Below, in pieces: positions 43,281-55,306 of a DNA stretch of 64,000 nt. The notes beneath the pieces were generated by a model. The model had not been told where the DNA came from and made no database searches. It was given only the letters and a program-made list of their open reading frames with translations. The stretch's first letter is position 1. Each line of letters opens with the position of its first letter. The DNA comes from Hypericum androsaemum (taxonomy: Eukaryota; Streptophyta; Magnoliopsida; Malpighiales; Hypericaceae): positions 7,237,001 through 7,301,000 of the forward strand of contig OZ023192.1 in NCBI GenBank assembly GCA_963995505.1, read 5' to 3'. A program made the position numbers and the translations under genes.

Positions 43281-44128
43281 ACATATTTTTGGTACACTTG
43301 GTGGAACTAAGGAGTGCATTTGAGAAGAGTGATTTGTGTGCCTAAAAATACGAGTTTCAACATACGGTTTCAAGTCTTTCCTCAAAAGGGCTAAACCAGT
43401 CAAAAATTATGCTGAAAGAAGACATCCAGCAAGGTTAGCCAGCTTTGGACAGTATTTCAGACTTCTTTAGAGCTGAATCTGAAGAAGCTTTCTTCACCAA
43501 AATTAAAGATCGGTATTTCATCTTTCTATGGATTCTAAGAACGCCAAAATCAGTGTTCGTACCTGGAAGATACGACTGAAAAACTATAGACTTATCGATC
43601 TATAAGTTGATTACGAATTCAGTCAGTTTTGAAGGGCATTTTGGTCTTTTTTTAGGCCAAATTAGGACATAGCTATTTCTAAGAAAGTTGAAGATCTATC
43701 TTTTAGCTTTCTAGGAATATTAAGATTACCTTAATCGGAGTTCAGATGAAGATGTTATAACTATAATACAAAAAATTGGTCATTCTATAAGTTGGTTCAG
43801 AAAGTTGCAATTTATCTTGTCCAACCATTATCAGCTTTGAGGGATTTATGGGGAGCAATGGTAATTATGAGAGAGATCGTGTTGAACGCCAAGCTATCTG
43901 TATGAAACAAAAGTGGCTGCTGAATTCTGAGCAATGAGATTCAAGCCCTTCAAGAATGAGAATTCAAGGACCACATCAGCAACTGAGGAAGCATGAAGTG
44001 GCATACGCGAAGTTAAAAACCAAATAGTTTTTGAATCTTACGATTCTGAGACAAGTATTGAAGCTATCGTACATGAATCGGCAGAGTATACACGTTCTTC
44101 TTTTTCCCTTATTGAAGAGGTCGAACAA

Positions 44129-45085
44129 ATGACTAGTCCACAGTTGGTCGAAACCATTGCCATCGAACTTGCAGGGCCCACATTCGAGGAAAAGGAAGAG
44201 CTATTACTGACACAAGTCCCATCGATAACTGAGATAACCCTAAGTGCTATATCAAATATGAAAGGCATTTTAGGGCCTTTGCTGGCTAAGGAAATCTTTG
44301 GGCCTCACTAGCAAAAAGAATTTTAGGGCCTCCGCCGAGTCATCTATTGCGGAGATCCGAGTCACCCTTTGTTCCACGAGTAGTGAGCCACCTTCGCTTG
44401 TCCAATTCTGTCCCAACTCAATGGAAAGACACAGGAGGGGCAAGTCTACAGTCAGAGTGTCAGTAAGAATTGAATCTCACCTGGAGGGCATGAAGAGTGC
44501 TACAATATTGCAGTCGAAGCTCCTATATCGGCCAAAATTATCCCGGCCAGAAGGCAAGACAGACACATGACAAAGAAGATGAAGGATGATAAAGCCAAGT
44601 ATTCAACTCCTCCTCACCCAAGAAAGAGTACGGGGAAGCAACAACCTAACATGTTGGTGCAACCTCTACCGTTAAAGGTTTCAAATTACAAGGAGTGTCC
44701 TCAAGTCGCACAGCCAAAATCAGCCGGCAATGGCAAGAGGTAGCCTGAGTACGCATAGGTTAAGAAGGATGTGGTCACTCGATTGGTGATCGAGCAAGGA
44801 GTTCTCCAGAGAAAGAAGCCTTTCAAGATTTGGGTGCCCAAGGAAGAACTTTCGTGGTCCAAAAAAGAACCATGTGAGACACGGTCCACAAAGAGTGATT
44901 CGCCTACAAGGTCTCCAAGTTATCATACGAAGCCTATGCGAAAGGAGATACCAAGAAAGCCAAACCCACACTCGGGGGGCAAGTATCCGGAGTCTCATCG
45001 ACTGACTCTCACGAAGACTCAACGAAAAAGGTTGGAGCGAAAGATCCAGAAACAAAGGCAAATGCTTAGGGATCTTCAAAAATAG
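44129..45085 (+). pseudogene. Unassigned basic protein remnant in the non-autonomous element
   Basis: Frames at 44129-44311, 44298-44570 and 44771-45085 seem to be one decayed reading frame. The last part includes VTRLVIEQGVLQRKKPFKIW and LTLTKTQRKRLERKIQKQRQ. The 'LTKTQ(K/R)R(M/R)' end resembles gag-like polypeptides of plant gypsy-type elements in my recollection, but no zinc knuckle or protease is present. Function unknown. Confidence 0.4.
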
Positions 45086-45276
45086 TTATATGGTCGTTCC
45101 AATGATCTGCATACCGACGACGACTAGGTCTCAACCGGTTTGACAGTACATTTTTTACATATTTACGATCTTGTCTTATCTAATTATTTGTAGAATGAAG
45201 CTAATTTTCTGTATGTTTAAGGGCAGATACACATCAATACTTTTTCTAGCGTCAAAACATTGACGTGTGAAGGCAT

Positions 45277-45862
45277 TGTTGGAGCGGAAAATTAATTTAC
45301 GGATTTGCTGAATCTATTTTGGTAAAAAGGTCGTAACTTTTGGCTCAAGTATCAGATTGATACGATTCTAAAATTCACAGAAAGAAAAGACAGAGATCTA
45401 CAACTTTGTAGTTTATGACTTTTTTAAGTTCAGTATAAAAAGGGGTCAAACTGGGGTTGGAAGTTTTGGACAGTTTAAGTTTTCCTTATTAGGCCGAGGT
45501 TATGTTAAGTTTTCCTGTTTGAAAACGGCCTAGGATATTTGTATGGGGATGGGGCTACCTTATTCTATATAAGGAGAGCTAGGTACAAGCATGAAGGATA
45601 CCCACAAACCAAACACCAAACTCTTAGCTTCATAGCTTTAATCGTAGCTATTATCTTATGTAGTTTCCTAACTTTTATTATTCATGTTTTACATATTTTC
45701 CTCTTTTTCCTATCATTAAACATCTTTCCTCTCCACTCTCTTTCTTCTCTCCTCTCAACTCTTATTTCATCTTTTCTTTCTTTCGTCCGAATCGCTCTTG
45801 GGACGACCACTCCGAATCTATTCTTAAGATCGTTTCTGACGTTCTACCACAATTTATCAGCA
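45277..45862 (+). repeat. 3' LTR of the non-autonomous element
   Basis: 586 bp. It carries extra text relative to the 5' LTR (CTACAACTTTGTAGTTTATGAC near 45400), which accounts for most of the length difference. Confidence 0.85.
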
Positions 45863-46282
45863 AAAAAAGGGAAGAGCTGGAGCGTTATGGCCCGCACCAC
45901 ACGTAAACGCAATTTCACACCCCATCCCTAAAGAGAATACAGAAACCACAACGCGCATCAATTTACACAGGTTTACATTCAACTCAAGCCACATTTGACA
46001 CCTAATAGCTATACAAAATTAGCTATACTAGTTATTTAACATCAGTATTTTTTTCTATTTATTGATGCAATTTGCGTAGCTTCTGCTTAGTTATGAATAT
46101 GATCTCAATTTGCTAATGTTTAGTTTTAAATTATTATCGTTTTTCTATTTCCTAATATTCAATCCACCCTTTTTTTTTAATAAGTAGACATCTTATTATA
46201 TAGGAGAAAATACTCACAAATTCCTAAGAATTAGTGTATTGTACTCGAAGATTATTTTCTTTGCTTTTTTAGTCCCTAAAAT
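45863..46282. other. AT-rich spacer
   Basis: No gene or repeat recognised. Confidence 0.4.
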
Positions 46283-47831
46283 TTGAGATATCAAATCTTA
46301 CACCTCAACCAGGAGGAAAAGAAGTGCGAAACCCAAAATCCCCGAAACCCAAAATTCCTTTTTCGAATCAGATCCCATGCCACGCCAGGGGCCCTTGGAG
46401 GCGCTCCCTCCGGCCACTGGGGTCAATACGCCCCTCCTGCCGTTCCTTTTCCGGTGGAATCCTTGACTAGCGGCCTGCCCTCTTCGCCGCTAACCACCCC
46501 GCCACTGCTTCCTCTTCTGGTTGGGCCTCCTTTACGGTTTGCGGGAGCTCTTCCGCCCGAATCCCTTGCGGCTCCCGAGGTGATTCAGTGACTTATTGAG
46601 TCATTGATGTATCCTCAGGTCCCGATTTTACAAACGGACGCTCTTAGCTCTTTGCCTTGCGGACCAGCGGCTCTAGAGCAATGCCCGCCCGCTCAGGAGG
46701 TTAGTGGTCTGACCCAAGATTTTGTCCCTTTTGAAAAGACTCCTGATGCTCGAGGCCCCGCGACCTCTGAGATTTTTTCAGAAAGATGAGTAAATTCCTA
46801 TGCCGACCAGGATCTTTCATAGGCGGAGGGTTGGCGAAACACAGGTAAATTCATTAAACTCACTCTCAAAGGCGACATGTCTACTGTGGTTTTGAATGAA
46901 GAGCGATTAGCAATGTCTGCTAACTTTGGTAAATAAGCAGTTATCGGTTGATTGGTGATACCTAAAGGCTCGAAGCCATGTTCATCCTTCGACTTAAGAA
47001 ATTCGGTTGTCAAAGTTTGGAAAATTCAGTCATGTCGAATGCTACCTTTAGGAATGGGTTATTTTGGCTTCCGTTTTGCTTCGGAATCAGACAAGGACGA
47101 TGTTTCGAGCTCTAAGTTATGGAGACTGTCGCAAGTTAGTCTCTATTTGCAACCTTGGTCCCCTGGCTTCAAGCCTTCAAAAACCACCACTTCGTATGCG
47201 AAAGTTTGGGTCAGGCTTGAAGGTCTTGGCATGAAGCATATTACTCAGGATATTGTGTTTGGTTTGGCCGCTACGGCGGGTGACCCCATTCGTATGGTCT
47301 CCGCTACGTTCAACAGATTTAATGGGGCTTCGGTCAGTCACACAGGAGAGCACCTTGGCTTCTCTTGCTTCGGTTCTGGTTGCAAAGGATGGTGAGCCTA
47401 ATACCCTTCCTAGGATCTCCACTAGGACTTGCAAACTGACTACGAAAGCTTTGGCTTTCTCGATTTTACTTTTGAAGAAGCAAATCTCCCCTCAAAAGGA
47501 TATTTTCTCAACTCTGGAGCATCAACCGACTCAAATATCTTCCGAAAGATTGGGTGCTCTTCTAAATATTGCTCAACGCCTGGGTATTGATAGCAAGGGT
47601 GATCGAGCCTCTACTCTCAACGCAATCAAGCAGGTAGCTACAGGCTCATACTTCACAGAGATTGTTTTTGCAATTGATTTTTTATCTTATTGCAACTGTA
47701 ATCTTGACTCTGTGCTCATGGGTTTCTTTCATGTAAACTCATGTATCTGTAATTTTTTTGGCATTCTATTTAATACAAATCTACTTAACAAAATTTTTTT
47801 TTTGAAAAATCAAACTCATAAGTCCCTCTAA
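46283..47831 (+). pseudogene. DUF4283-type transposon ORF1 pseudogene
   Basis: The Pro-rich N-terminus (46283-46789) is followed, after stops, by KFIKLTLKGDMSTVVLNEE and VVKVWKIQSCRMLPLGMGYF, GFRFASESDKDDV, QVSLYLQPWSPGFKPSK, YAKVWVRLEGLGM and VFGLAATAGDPIRM. These are the DUF4283 signature blocks (polar start, W, PWSPGF, VWVRL.GL). The frame then shifts (47253-47831), reading ERLGALLNIAQRLGID. No endonuclease or RT follows. A T-run after 47790 ends the similarity. Likely ORF1 of a LINE or a retrotransposed relative. Confidence 0.75.
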
Positions 47832-49244
47832 ATAAAAATAATGTTATTTTCATATATATTCCAAAAATACCCTAATATTAAGGGAAACGTTGACATCTCC
47901 TTCCCCGTTGGTCCTCTTCCGTGAACTGGGTAGATTATCCAATAATAAATAAAACAATTAATTGTCAAAAACCTTTAACTTGGCGTAGATTACCCTAATA
48001 ACAAACAGAAATTCGATAAGCTTATCACAAAAATAAAACAACCAATTGTCAATACCTTGAAAAAATGACAAGCACCATCATACCATCGCAGGCATATTTG
48101 CAGATTTCCAGCAACCAGGAGGAGCACACGGCAACCATATAATTTAACGGATGGAAACTAAAGCACTCAATATCAATCCATTTTAGTATCCACGGTCACC
48201 CAGGAGTCACATCGCCGAGGTATGTGAGACGAGGAATAGTGAGCTTCTGCAATTACCCGTATGCATTCCAACAAAAAAGGTCTGAAACAAGCTCTCTATG
48301 AACCAGAAGGGGCTCAATTTTTTGCAAGGACAAGTTGGTGCAAGGCATGGCATCGGGCTCTCCACACTAGCTAATGGGAAGGAGATGGAGAGAAGAAATG
48401 GGTGCTTGTTTAATAAGGAGAGAGGGGAACATTAGACTTCTTTGTTTCGTTTAATTTGGTAACTCACGGTAATTTGTAAATAATAGTTGCTTTGAGGGTA
48501 GTTTTGTCGTTTCAGATAGGTTGTTTATAAAAAATTGGAACAAAAAAGACTAACTAATAGGCTTGGAAGGCGTCGTCTATCAACTATCCCAGTTAAAACT
48601 ACAGGTCGGCAGTTTGGGGGTCCAATTACCAGACAACAGTCCGAGATCGGGACGCCTAACGAACTAGCCTCGAAATATGCCATACAAGAGATGCCGCCCA
48701 CCCTCTCGCATGAATTTTCAGTATGTTATATTAAACTTAGGGATTAATAAATTTTTTTCCTGTTATATATAATTATAAAGGGGCCCTAGCCCCAAAGAAA
48801 CCCCATTACAAATCCCATGCGGCTTATAAAAGCACAGCAACCTGGGCAATCATCTAACCCCATCCTCAAAAGTCCACATGAGTAACATCAAATGCTGATT
48901 GTTATATTCTTTAGCTAGATTAGACCGTGCTAGTTATACTTGGAGATAATCGGACATAAAATGTATTTGGCATTATACTTTATCGAAAATGACCGGATTG
49001 AGGCAATTTTAGATATCTTACCTCACCTCACCAAATATAACCAACCAGACTTTCCCTGGCTCGCGATCCACCGGCGATTGTTAATAACGTTTCAGTATTT
49101 CATTAACCAACTTGGTATCCATGATTTTGAGTTCTGGATTTTGAAACTCCTTGACACAAAAGTATAAAATGGGAATGGCTATATCAAAATATGAATTCCA
49201 TAAATAATAAGGATTAGATTATATATTTTTCTTGTATTCTAGGG
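47832..49244. other. Non-coding spacer
   Basis: No gene supported. A 70-codon frame at 48535-48747 and a 75-codon frame at 48940-49167 have no recognisable family. Composition is AT-rich throughout. Confidence 0.4.
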
Positions 49245-49646
49245 TTTTGGATTGGGTACGGAGTGAAAAAATCATTCCGAACGATTTGGAATGAAAGGGG
49301 GACCGCGTTGGCATGCGCAGTTATGTGATACTGACATACGCAGTTATGTGATAATAGCATTTTTTTGTGTCAACGACATGTCTCGTTTATGATACTAGCG
49401 TCCATGGCATTTTTCATTTTGGACCCCCGTATTTTAGCATTTTTGCAAAAAAGTCCTACTGACATGCGATGTTATGTGATACTGGCATGCGCAATTATGT
49501 CATAATGGTATTTGTTCCCAGCCTGTGTTTGTACATGACTTTTTTTTATTTTGGTCTCCATATTTTAGTATTTTTGCAAAAAAGCCCACGCGTGTCTTCA
49601 TTTCGAACGGTTCGGAATGTGGGCATTCCGTACCCGTAATCTAAAA
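49245..49646. mobile_element. MITE with GGGTACGGA inverted ends
   Basis: Left end TTTTGGATTGGGTACGGA with ATTCCGAAC further in; right end, on the minus strand, TTTTAGATTACGGGTACGGA with ATTCCGAAC. About 400 bp. The interior repeats CATGCGCA(G/A)TTATGT and TTTTGCAAAAAAG phrases. No clear target duplication and no coding capacity. Confidence 0.72.
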
Positions 49647-50190
49647 TAAGTCGGCATTAAGGTAATTTAACTATTTTTTTGAAATACTTCTTTCATTATT
49701 GAAAATGAATTTTGGAATTTCGATACCATAATAAATATGTTAATATTATTTTAAGATTCAATAAAGTATGGTGCTAAATATCATTTGGCTTTAAGATTTA
49801 CAAATATTTGTCATAATTGTTATATTCAATCAAAATATGCCACTTACAATGAAATCTATCAGAAATTTTTTCCAGTTTTAACATCGTTTATGTACCATAT
49901 TACTGTATAACGTTTTTATCTCAACGTAAACGTAGGAGAAAAAAGTTTCATGAATCGGTCAGGCACAAAAACTTTCCCTTGTCTTTCTTGGGAATAACAG
50001 CACCGCCCATACGGCTTCGTTTCGTGGAAGGACAGCACATCCGTCTTCCAATCCGTCTTTTGGAGTATCAGTTGGCCGCCAAAGCTTGCGGTTCTGGACC
50101 TGTTATAATTACCGGAAAGCCCTTACGTCACTCTATCACAGGACCACGTTCCACTACAAATTCACCTCACGTATCCATGCAAATATCTAG
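49647..50190. other. Spacer
   Basis: AT-rich to about 49970, then mixed sequence with a short 72-codon frame (49979-50197) of unknown nature. No gene supported. Confidence 0.4.
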
Positions 50191-50499
50191 GAGATAATTA
50201 CTAACAGAAACTCAGGATATAGTTAAATAGACTCTAAGAATCTTGTAGTTTTCTTACTAATTGCTGAGCTCATGTAGTTTGGCTACTGTTATACATTCCG
50301 GTCCCTGTAGCTGAAATCGACGATTTTTTCTGCGAATTCCCCACCTGAAATATCTAAAACGCCCCTTACACAAAAAGAGAAAATTTATCTCTCTTCTCTT
50401 CTTTTCTCCCTTCTCTCTTGCATCTCCTTCAACCCAAATCATCGTCATCATCACCCAGATAGGAATCCAACTTCAACAAGCAAACAAAAAATACCTTCC

Positions 50500-51330
50500 C
50501 TAAACCCTAATTCCTCCAACCACCTGGAAAGCTCTCTAGCCAAGGGGCTTCTCGCAGAGGCATTTGTTGAAATCAAACGACGACGCTTCGAGGTGGTCAA
50601 AGGGGGTGCCGACTGGGATCCTTCCATAGATCTAGGTGGCCGTCGTACGCAGCGTGCGACAGCATTTTGGGAACCGCGCCACTGAAGTTGTTGTACGACA
50701 GATCTAGCACCGTGAAGTATTACCGCTGCCCGAACACGTCTGGCAGATGACCGGAGAGAAGGTTGTGGCACAGGTTCAGGTTAATGATCCCGGACGTGAA
50801 CATCACCGTCAAAATATTCCCCGAGACCTTGTTCTTATCGAGGTTGAGCGTCACCAGCACCGGCATTTTTCCTAGGGACGCCGGGATCACGTCGAAGAGG
50901 TGGTTCTCAGAGAGTTCCAGGTCTGAGAGATGGTACATTCGCCAGATGGAGCTCGGGATACCGCCGCAGAGGTTGTTCTTAACGAGAAGTGCGCGGCTAA
51001 GCATCCTAAGCCGGTGAAGATCTCCCGATAACTACCCCGAGATTCTGTTTCCCCCAAGGTTAAGGTGCATCAGGCTGGATAAATTGGTCAGCGACGGGGG
51101 AATCCTTCTGCAGATGAGGTTGTCATCGAGGTTAGGGACGGTGAGGTGCTGGAGTTGGTCGATGTCGGTGGGGATGATGCCGGAGAGGCGGTTACCATTG
51201 ATGTCGAGGAGGCGGAGGAAAGGGAGCGAGGCGACGCAGGGTGGGATCACGCCGGTGATGGCCTTCCAGTCTGTGAGAGTGAGGGAGGAGAAGCTTTCCA
51301 GGTGGCAGATGGCCGAATAGATGGTTTTTC
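50500..51330 (-). pseudogene. DRT100-like leucine-rich-repeat protein fragment (captured)
   Basis: The minus-strand frame starts near YSAICHLESFSSLTLTDWK and AITGVIPPCVASLPFLRLLD. It continues with repeats of the type NGNRLSGIIPTDIDQLQHLT, SLTNLSSLMHLNLGGNRISG, then IPSSIWRMYHLSDLELSENH, IPASLGKMPVLVTLNLDKNK, GIINLNLCHNLLSGHLPDVF. It ends in a frameshifted stretch equivalent to FDFNKCLCEKPL. This is the plant extracellular LRR family of DRT100 and PGIP-like proteins, 24-residue repeats with LxxNxLxGxIP. The signal peptide and N-terminal cap are missing. Stops at 51031 and between 50720 and 50700 break it. Not functional as a protein. Confidence 0.87.
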
Positions 51331-51768
51331 CCCGAGAAGCTCGTTCCTCTTTCTATGGTGATTTGTCAAACTGTCTAAACAAGAATCAAGATTTTGTCAA
51401 CATCGTCGAACACCTAGATCGTAACAGTTCAGACCAACTTCCTACAATCCCCCATAAACAAAGAACATCGTAAATTGGAATACCCACAACTATAAATTAC
51501 GAAATTTTTTCTTTTTGTGTTTCTGGACTTGTGTTTAAGAATGGAGATTTTAGTTTTCTGGATTTGGGTTGAAGGAGATGCAAGAGAGAAGGGAGAAGGG
51601 AGAAGAGAGGAGAGATAATTTTTTTGTCTTTTTGTGTAAGGGGCATTTTAGACATTTCAGGTGGGGAGTTTGCCGCTAAAATTGCCGATTCTGGCTACAG
51701 GGACTGGAATGTATAATAGTAGCCAAACTACAGGGGCTCAGCAATTAGTAGAGAAATTACAGGATCCT

Positions 51769-51840
51769 CAGAGTCTATTTGACGATACCCTTCAGAGTCT
51801 ATTTGACGATACCCTTCAGAGTCTATTTGACTATACCCTG
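51769..51840 (+). repeat. Three 24-bp tandem units at the MULE end
   Basis: Three consecutive 24-bp units each starting CAGAGTCTATTTGAC. The first two are identical and the third differs at its end (TATACCCTG). They multiply a subterminal part of the right TIR; the left TIR has one copy. Confidence 0.95.
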
Positions 51841-52165
51841 AGGTCCTCTCAGTAATTATCTCAATATCTATTCTTATGTATCCAATCAGATAATAATCGG
51901 TTGCTACTTGCTACCAATTGTTGGGCGTTACCCCTATGTCTCTCTATGGATGCTTGATTATCTTTTTTTTTGATGAAAAAAGCTAGAACTTTATATTAAT
52001 CATTAGAGTCATGCAAAGAGTCATGCAAAAGGAGCGATAGGAGCTCATGAGGAGGGTTATGAACTACCTCCCGAAGGTTCGACCCAAGTCTAGACTCTTT
52101 GGTTAGCCAATCTGTAATACGATTAGCTAGCCAAGGTACATACACAACATGACAAAGGGGGAGCT

Positions 52166-52780
52166 TCAAAAGATTGGTTTGGATTTCGAAAGCTCTAGTA
52201 GTTTAACATTCCACTCAATAGTAAAAGTGGAATTATGGAGGAAATCAACCAAAACCTTACTATCGGATTCAATAAAAGTCTTGGTGAAGGGAAAGTGATG
52301 CTTGATCAAAGTCGCAGCTTTACCAATCGCCAGTGCCTCGGCTTCCATAACTGTTTTAGCCTTGTGTATTGATATGGAGACATCCACTAGGCTACCCTCG
52401 TGGTTCCTGCAGGCCACTGCGCAACCAGCCTTATTAGAAGTAGCTGTCCACAAAGCGTCAACGTTAAGCTTGATTGCACCTATCTCCGGGGGCCTCCAAC
52501 AGTGAGCGACTTCGGTAGGAGCTTGAGTAAGAGGGCATCTAAGTGACGAGAACTCCATCAACTTGTAATTAGTGCATCTCCAAGTCCCCTCAGGATCAGG
52601 CCTTTTACCTTCAAACACACTTTTGTTTCTTGCCAACCAGATTTGCCAACAGGTAAAACCAATATGCTGGATCAAGTGATTTTGCTCTACAGAATCCAGG
52701 TTGGTAATTTGGGTCTGGAACCAAGACCTAAAATTCAGGATGGTGTCTTCGGTTGTCCTGAAGCCCAACAGAGAGAGCAT
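52166..52780 (-). pseudogene. LINE RNase H domain
   Basis: A 204-codon open frame. The zf-RVT tail CWQIWLARNKSVFEGKRPDP is followed by IKLNVDALWTATSNKAGCAV (start of RNase H, D present), VMEAEALAIGKAATL (E present), FIESDSKVLVDFLH (D present), and then a stop before the final H/D motif. The first three acidic residues of the active site are in place, but the last is lost. Confidence 0.88.
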
Positions 52781-52830
52781 CCAAGTCAGCTTGGCGTGTG
52801 GGCACAGCAGGAGTGCACAGGATACATCCT

Positions 52831-55306
52831 CTATTTCAACTTCGCAAAGGGCACAAGTAGGATTTCTCCTAATGGATCTTCTGCAGAGGTTGTCAGCAGT
52901 TGGTAAAGCATTTTGGACAGCCCTCTAAATAAAGGATTTGATTTTGAGGAAAGCATCAAGCTTCCACACCCTATTCCAAAAATTAAAAGAAGAAAGATCA
53001 TTAGTAGTCTGAGCAAGATGGATCTGATGATAACCTAATTTCACATAATACTCCCCATTCTTGGTAGGAGTCCTAATGATCTTGTCTCTTCCAACACCCC
53101 TCCTGGGTTAAATGGCATTTATCGCTTCGATTTCCTGTTCTGAGAATAGATTCTCCAGAGTGACGGGGTCCTAGGCGTCCACTAAGGGGTCTAGCAAATC
53201 TATAACCCTCATCTGTCGACAAGGTTCAAGTCTTGCAATTGTGATCATGTAATTTGGAAGACTAGCAATCTAGGCATCGTCCCATATGTTTGTACAAGCA
53301 CCATCAGCTATTCACCAAAGAAGATTCGGCTTAATCAGCTCCAACCCGGTGTGCAGGCTTATCCAAGTCCAAGAGGACCTTCCCCCCTTAAGAGCCTGCA
53401 AAAAGAAGCAGTTTATGAGGTAAATACTCTTGAGGAGTTGAAAAAAAAGGTAATCTTGCTTACTCATCAATCTCCAAGCCTGTTTCCCTAAAAGGGCCTG
53501 GTTGAAATCCTCTGTCTTCCTAAACCCCATACCCCCCACTTTCTTCTGAGTAGCTAACTTGCTCCAGCTATGCCAGTGGATTTTTCCTGAGTCCACATCT
53601 TCACTCCATCAGTAGCGAGCAAGTAAACTATCCAGCTTTCTACACATAGACATAGTGAAGCAAACACATAACATGGCGTAAATAGGAATCGAGGAAAGAA
53701 CAGATTTGATCATAATTTCTCAGCAAGAGGAAGAAAGCATTTTATTTTTTCACGATTGAGTACGTTTCCACATAGAGTTATAGATGAAATTAACAGCGTT
53801 AGTTTTGGAACGACCCTAGAAAGAGGGTAACCCCAAATACTTATCATTAGCACTCATCAAACTCATGCCAAGGATGTGGAGAATCTCGTGTTGAACATGC
53901 GGTTTGAGGCCAATATTAAAACGAATGCAAGATTTATCAAAATCGATATGTTGGCCAGTTTTATGAACAAAAGCATTCAAAATCCTTTTCCAAGAATGAG
54001 CTTCCTTAATGTCAGCTTTGGCCATCAGCAAAGTATCATCTGTAAACATAACATGGGTAAGCACGGGACTAGAACTTTTGATTTTCATACCAACAAGCAT
54101 ACCACGAAAATAATTCCAATTGATATAATGCGCAAGGGAGTCAGCAATAAGAAGAAAAAGAAAAGGGGAAATAGGATCCCCTTGCCTAATTTCTCACGAA
54201 GGGAGGAACTAAGGCAAGGGGGATCCATTTACCAACACTGAATAAGATACACTTCTAATGCAGCTCATGATACATCTTGTCCACTTGTCTGGGAAGCCAA
54301 GAGTCTTCATAATTTTCTCCAAAAATTGTCAGCTGACCATGTCGTATGCTTTACGCAGGTCAATCTTGATAGCCATGGATCCATTCCTCTTCAGTTTACT
54401 GTGCCTGAGGAAATGGAAGACTTCATTAGCAATTAATATGTTATCTTGGATGCTCCTATCCACAAAAACTACATTATGGGCGCTAGACACAATCAAAGGC
54501 ATGAGAGGCTTTATCCAATTAGAAAACAGCTTAGCATAAATCTTATAGGCAAAATTACACAAACTGATCGGTCTAAAGTTAGAGAAATGCTCAGGATTCT
54601 CAAGCTTAGAAATAAGCGTAATGAAAGTCTTATTCATATCTATAGGAATAATCTCATCCCTAAACCAGTTCATGATCATCTCAGTTAATTCAGTGCCAAC
54701 ATCCAACCAAAATTTATGGAAGAATAAACCTGGGTAGCCGTCGGGTCCAAGAGCTCGAGAACCTTCCATCTGGAATGCAGCAAGCCTAATTGGCTCTTTA
54801 GTGATCTGTTAGCTAAGAGACTTGGACATCTCTTCGGTAACCATCCGAGGGATGCAATTGAGGATTTCAGAAGCATCCTCCAGAGGACTTGCAGTAAATA
54901 TGTCCTTAAAGAAGGATTGAATATTGTCTTTAATAGCACTTTGATCCTCCAGCCAAGTACCATCCGAATCTTTGAGCTTGATAATCTCATTCACTTGTCT
55001 TCTTTGAGTAGCAAATGAGTGAAAAAATTTAGTATTTTTGTCACCATAGTTAAGCCAATTCACTCTACATCTCTGATGCCAATAGATTTTCTCTTGCTTA
55101 TAGAGTAGAGCAAGTTCTTTCTTCACCTTGGACTCCTCTTCCCTGTTTGAGATAGCTAAAGTGTCTCTTTGTAGGGTTGCCAGCTTGGCAGTTTTTTTTG
55201 AAATTTGCTCCTTTCTCTGGCCAAACTTTTTCTTGCTCCAACTGAGCAGATTCTTAGCACATATAGTGCCATGTTTCTGGAATCTAATAGAAGGATTCCC
55301 ATCCAC
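52831..55306 (-). pseudogene. LINE reverse transcriptase
   Basis: Blocks on the minus strand: 55306-54809 (LYKQEKIYWHQRCRVNWLNY, GDKNTKFFHSFATQRR), 54769-54329 (GPDGYPGLFFHKFW, ISLCNFAYKIYAKLFSNWIK, FVDRSIQDNILIANEVFHFL and motif A MAIKIDLRKAYDMV), 54100-53816 (catalytic MFTDDTLLMAKAD with the DD intact, LGLPSF), and 53596-53312 (WHSWSKLATQKKVGGMGFRK). Frameshifts and stops separate these blocks, so this copy is inactive although motifs A and C are preserved. Confidence 0.9.

Larger units (their letters stand above)
42725..45862 (+). mobile_element. Non-autonomous LTR element without pol (LARD-like)
   Basis: LTRs at 42725-43280 (TGTTCGAGCGG...CAGCA) and 45277-45862 (TGTTGGAGCGG...CAGCA) align along their whole length. 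They carry a TATATAA box (near 42985 and 45567) and CAATAAACAT/CATTAAACAT signals. The 2.0-kb interior has no protease, integrase or RT. It encodes only a short basic polypeptide near the 3' side. The flanks (AAAGG at left, AAAAAAGG at right) do not give a clean duplication. Orientation is taken from the TATA and poly(A) signals. Confidence 0.85.
50191..51862. mobile_element. Pack-MULE-like element carrying a DRT100-type LRR fragment
   Basis: 1,672 bp. The left end GAGATAATTACTAACAG matches the right end on the minus strand, GAGATAATTACTGAGAG. Similarity then runs about 230 bp (CTACTAATTGCTGAGC/TTACTAATTGCTGAGC, TGTAGTTTGGCTACT, TATACATTCC, CTTACACAAAAAGA, CTCTTGCATCTCCTTCAACCC). Flanks are AATATCTAG (50182-50190) and AATATCTAT (51863-51871), a 9-bp duplication with one mismatch, as expected for Mutator-like elements. 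The cargo is a leucine-rich-repeat gene fragment. No transposase. Confidence 0.9.

Noticed and set aside
45539..45931. 130-codon frame over an LTR
   Set aside because: It is within the 3' LTR of the non-autonomous element and absent as a frame in the 5' LTR.
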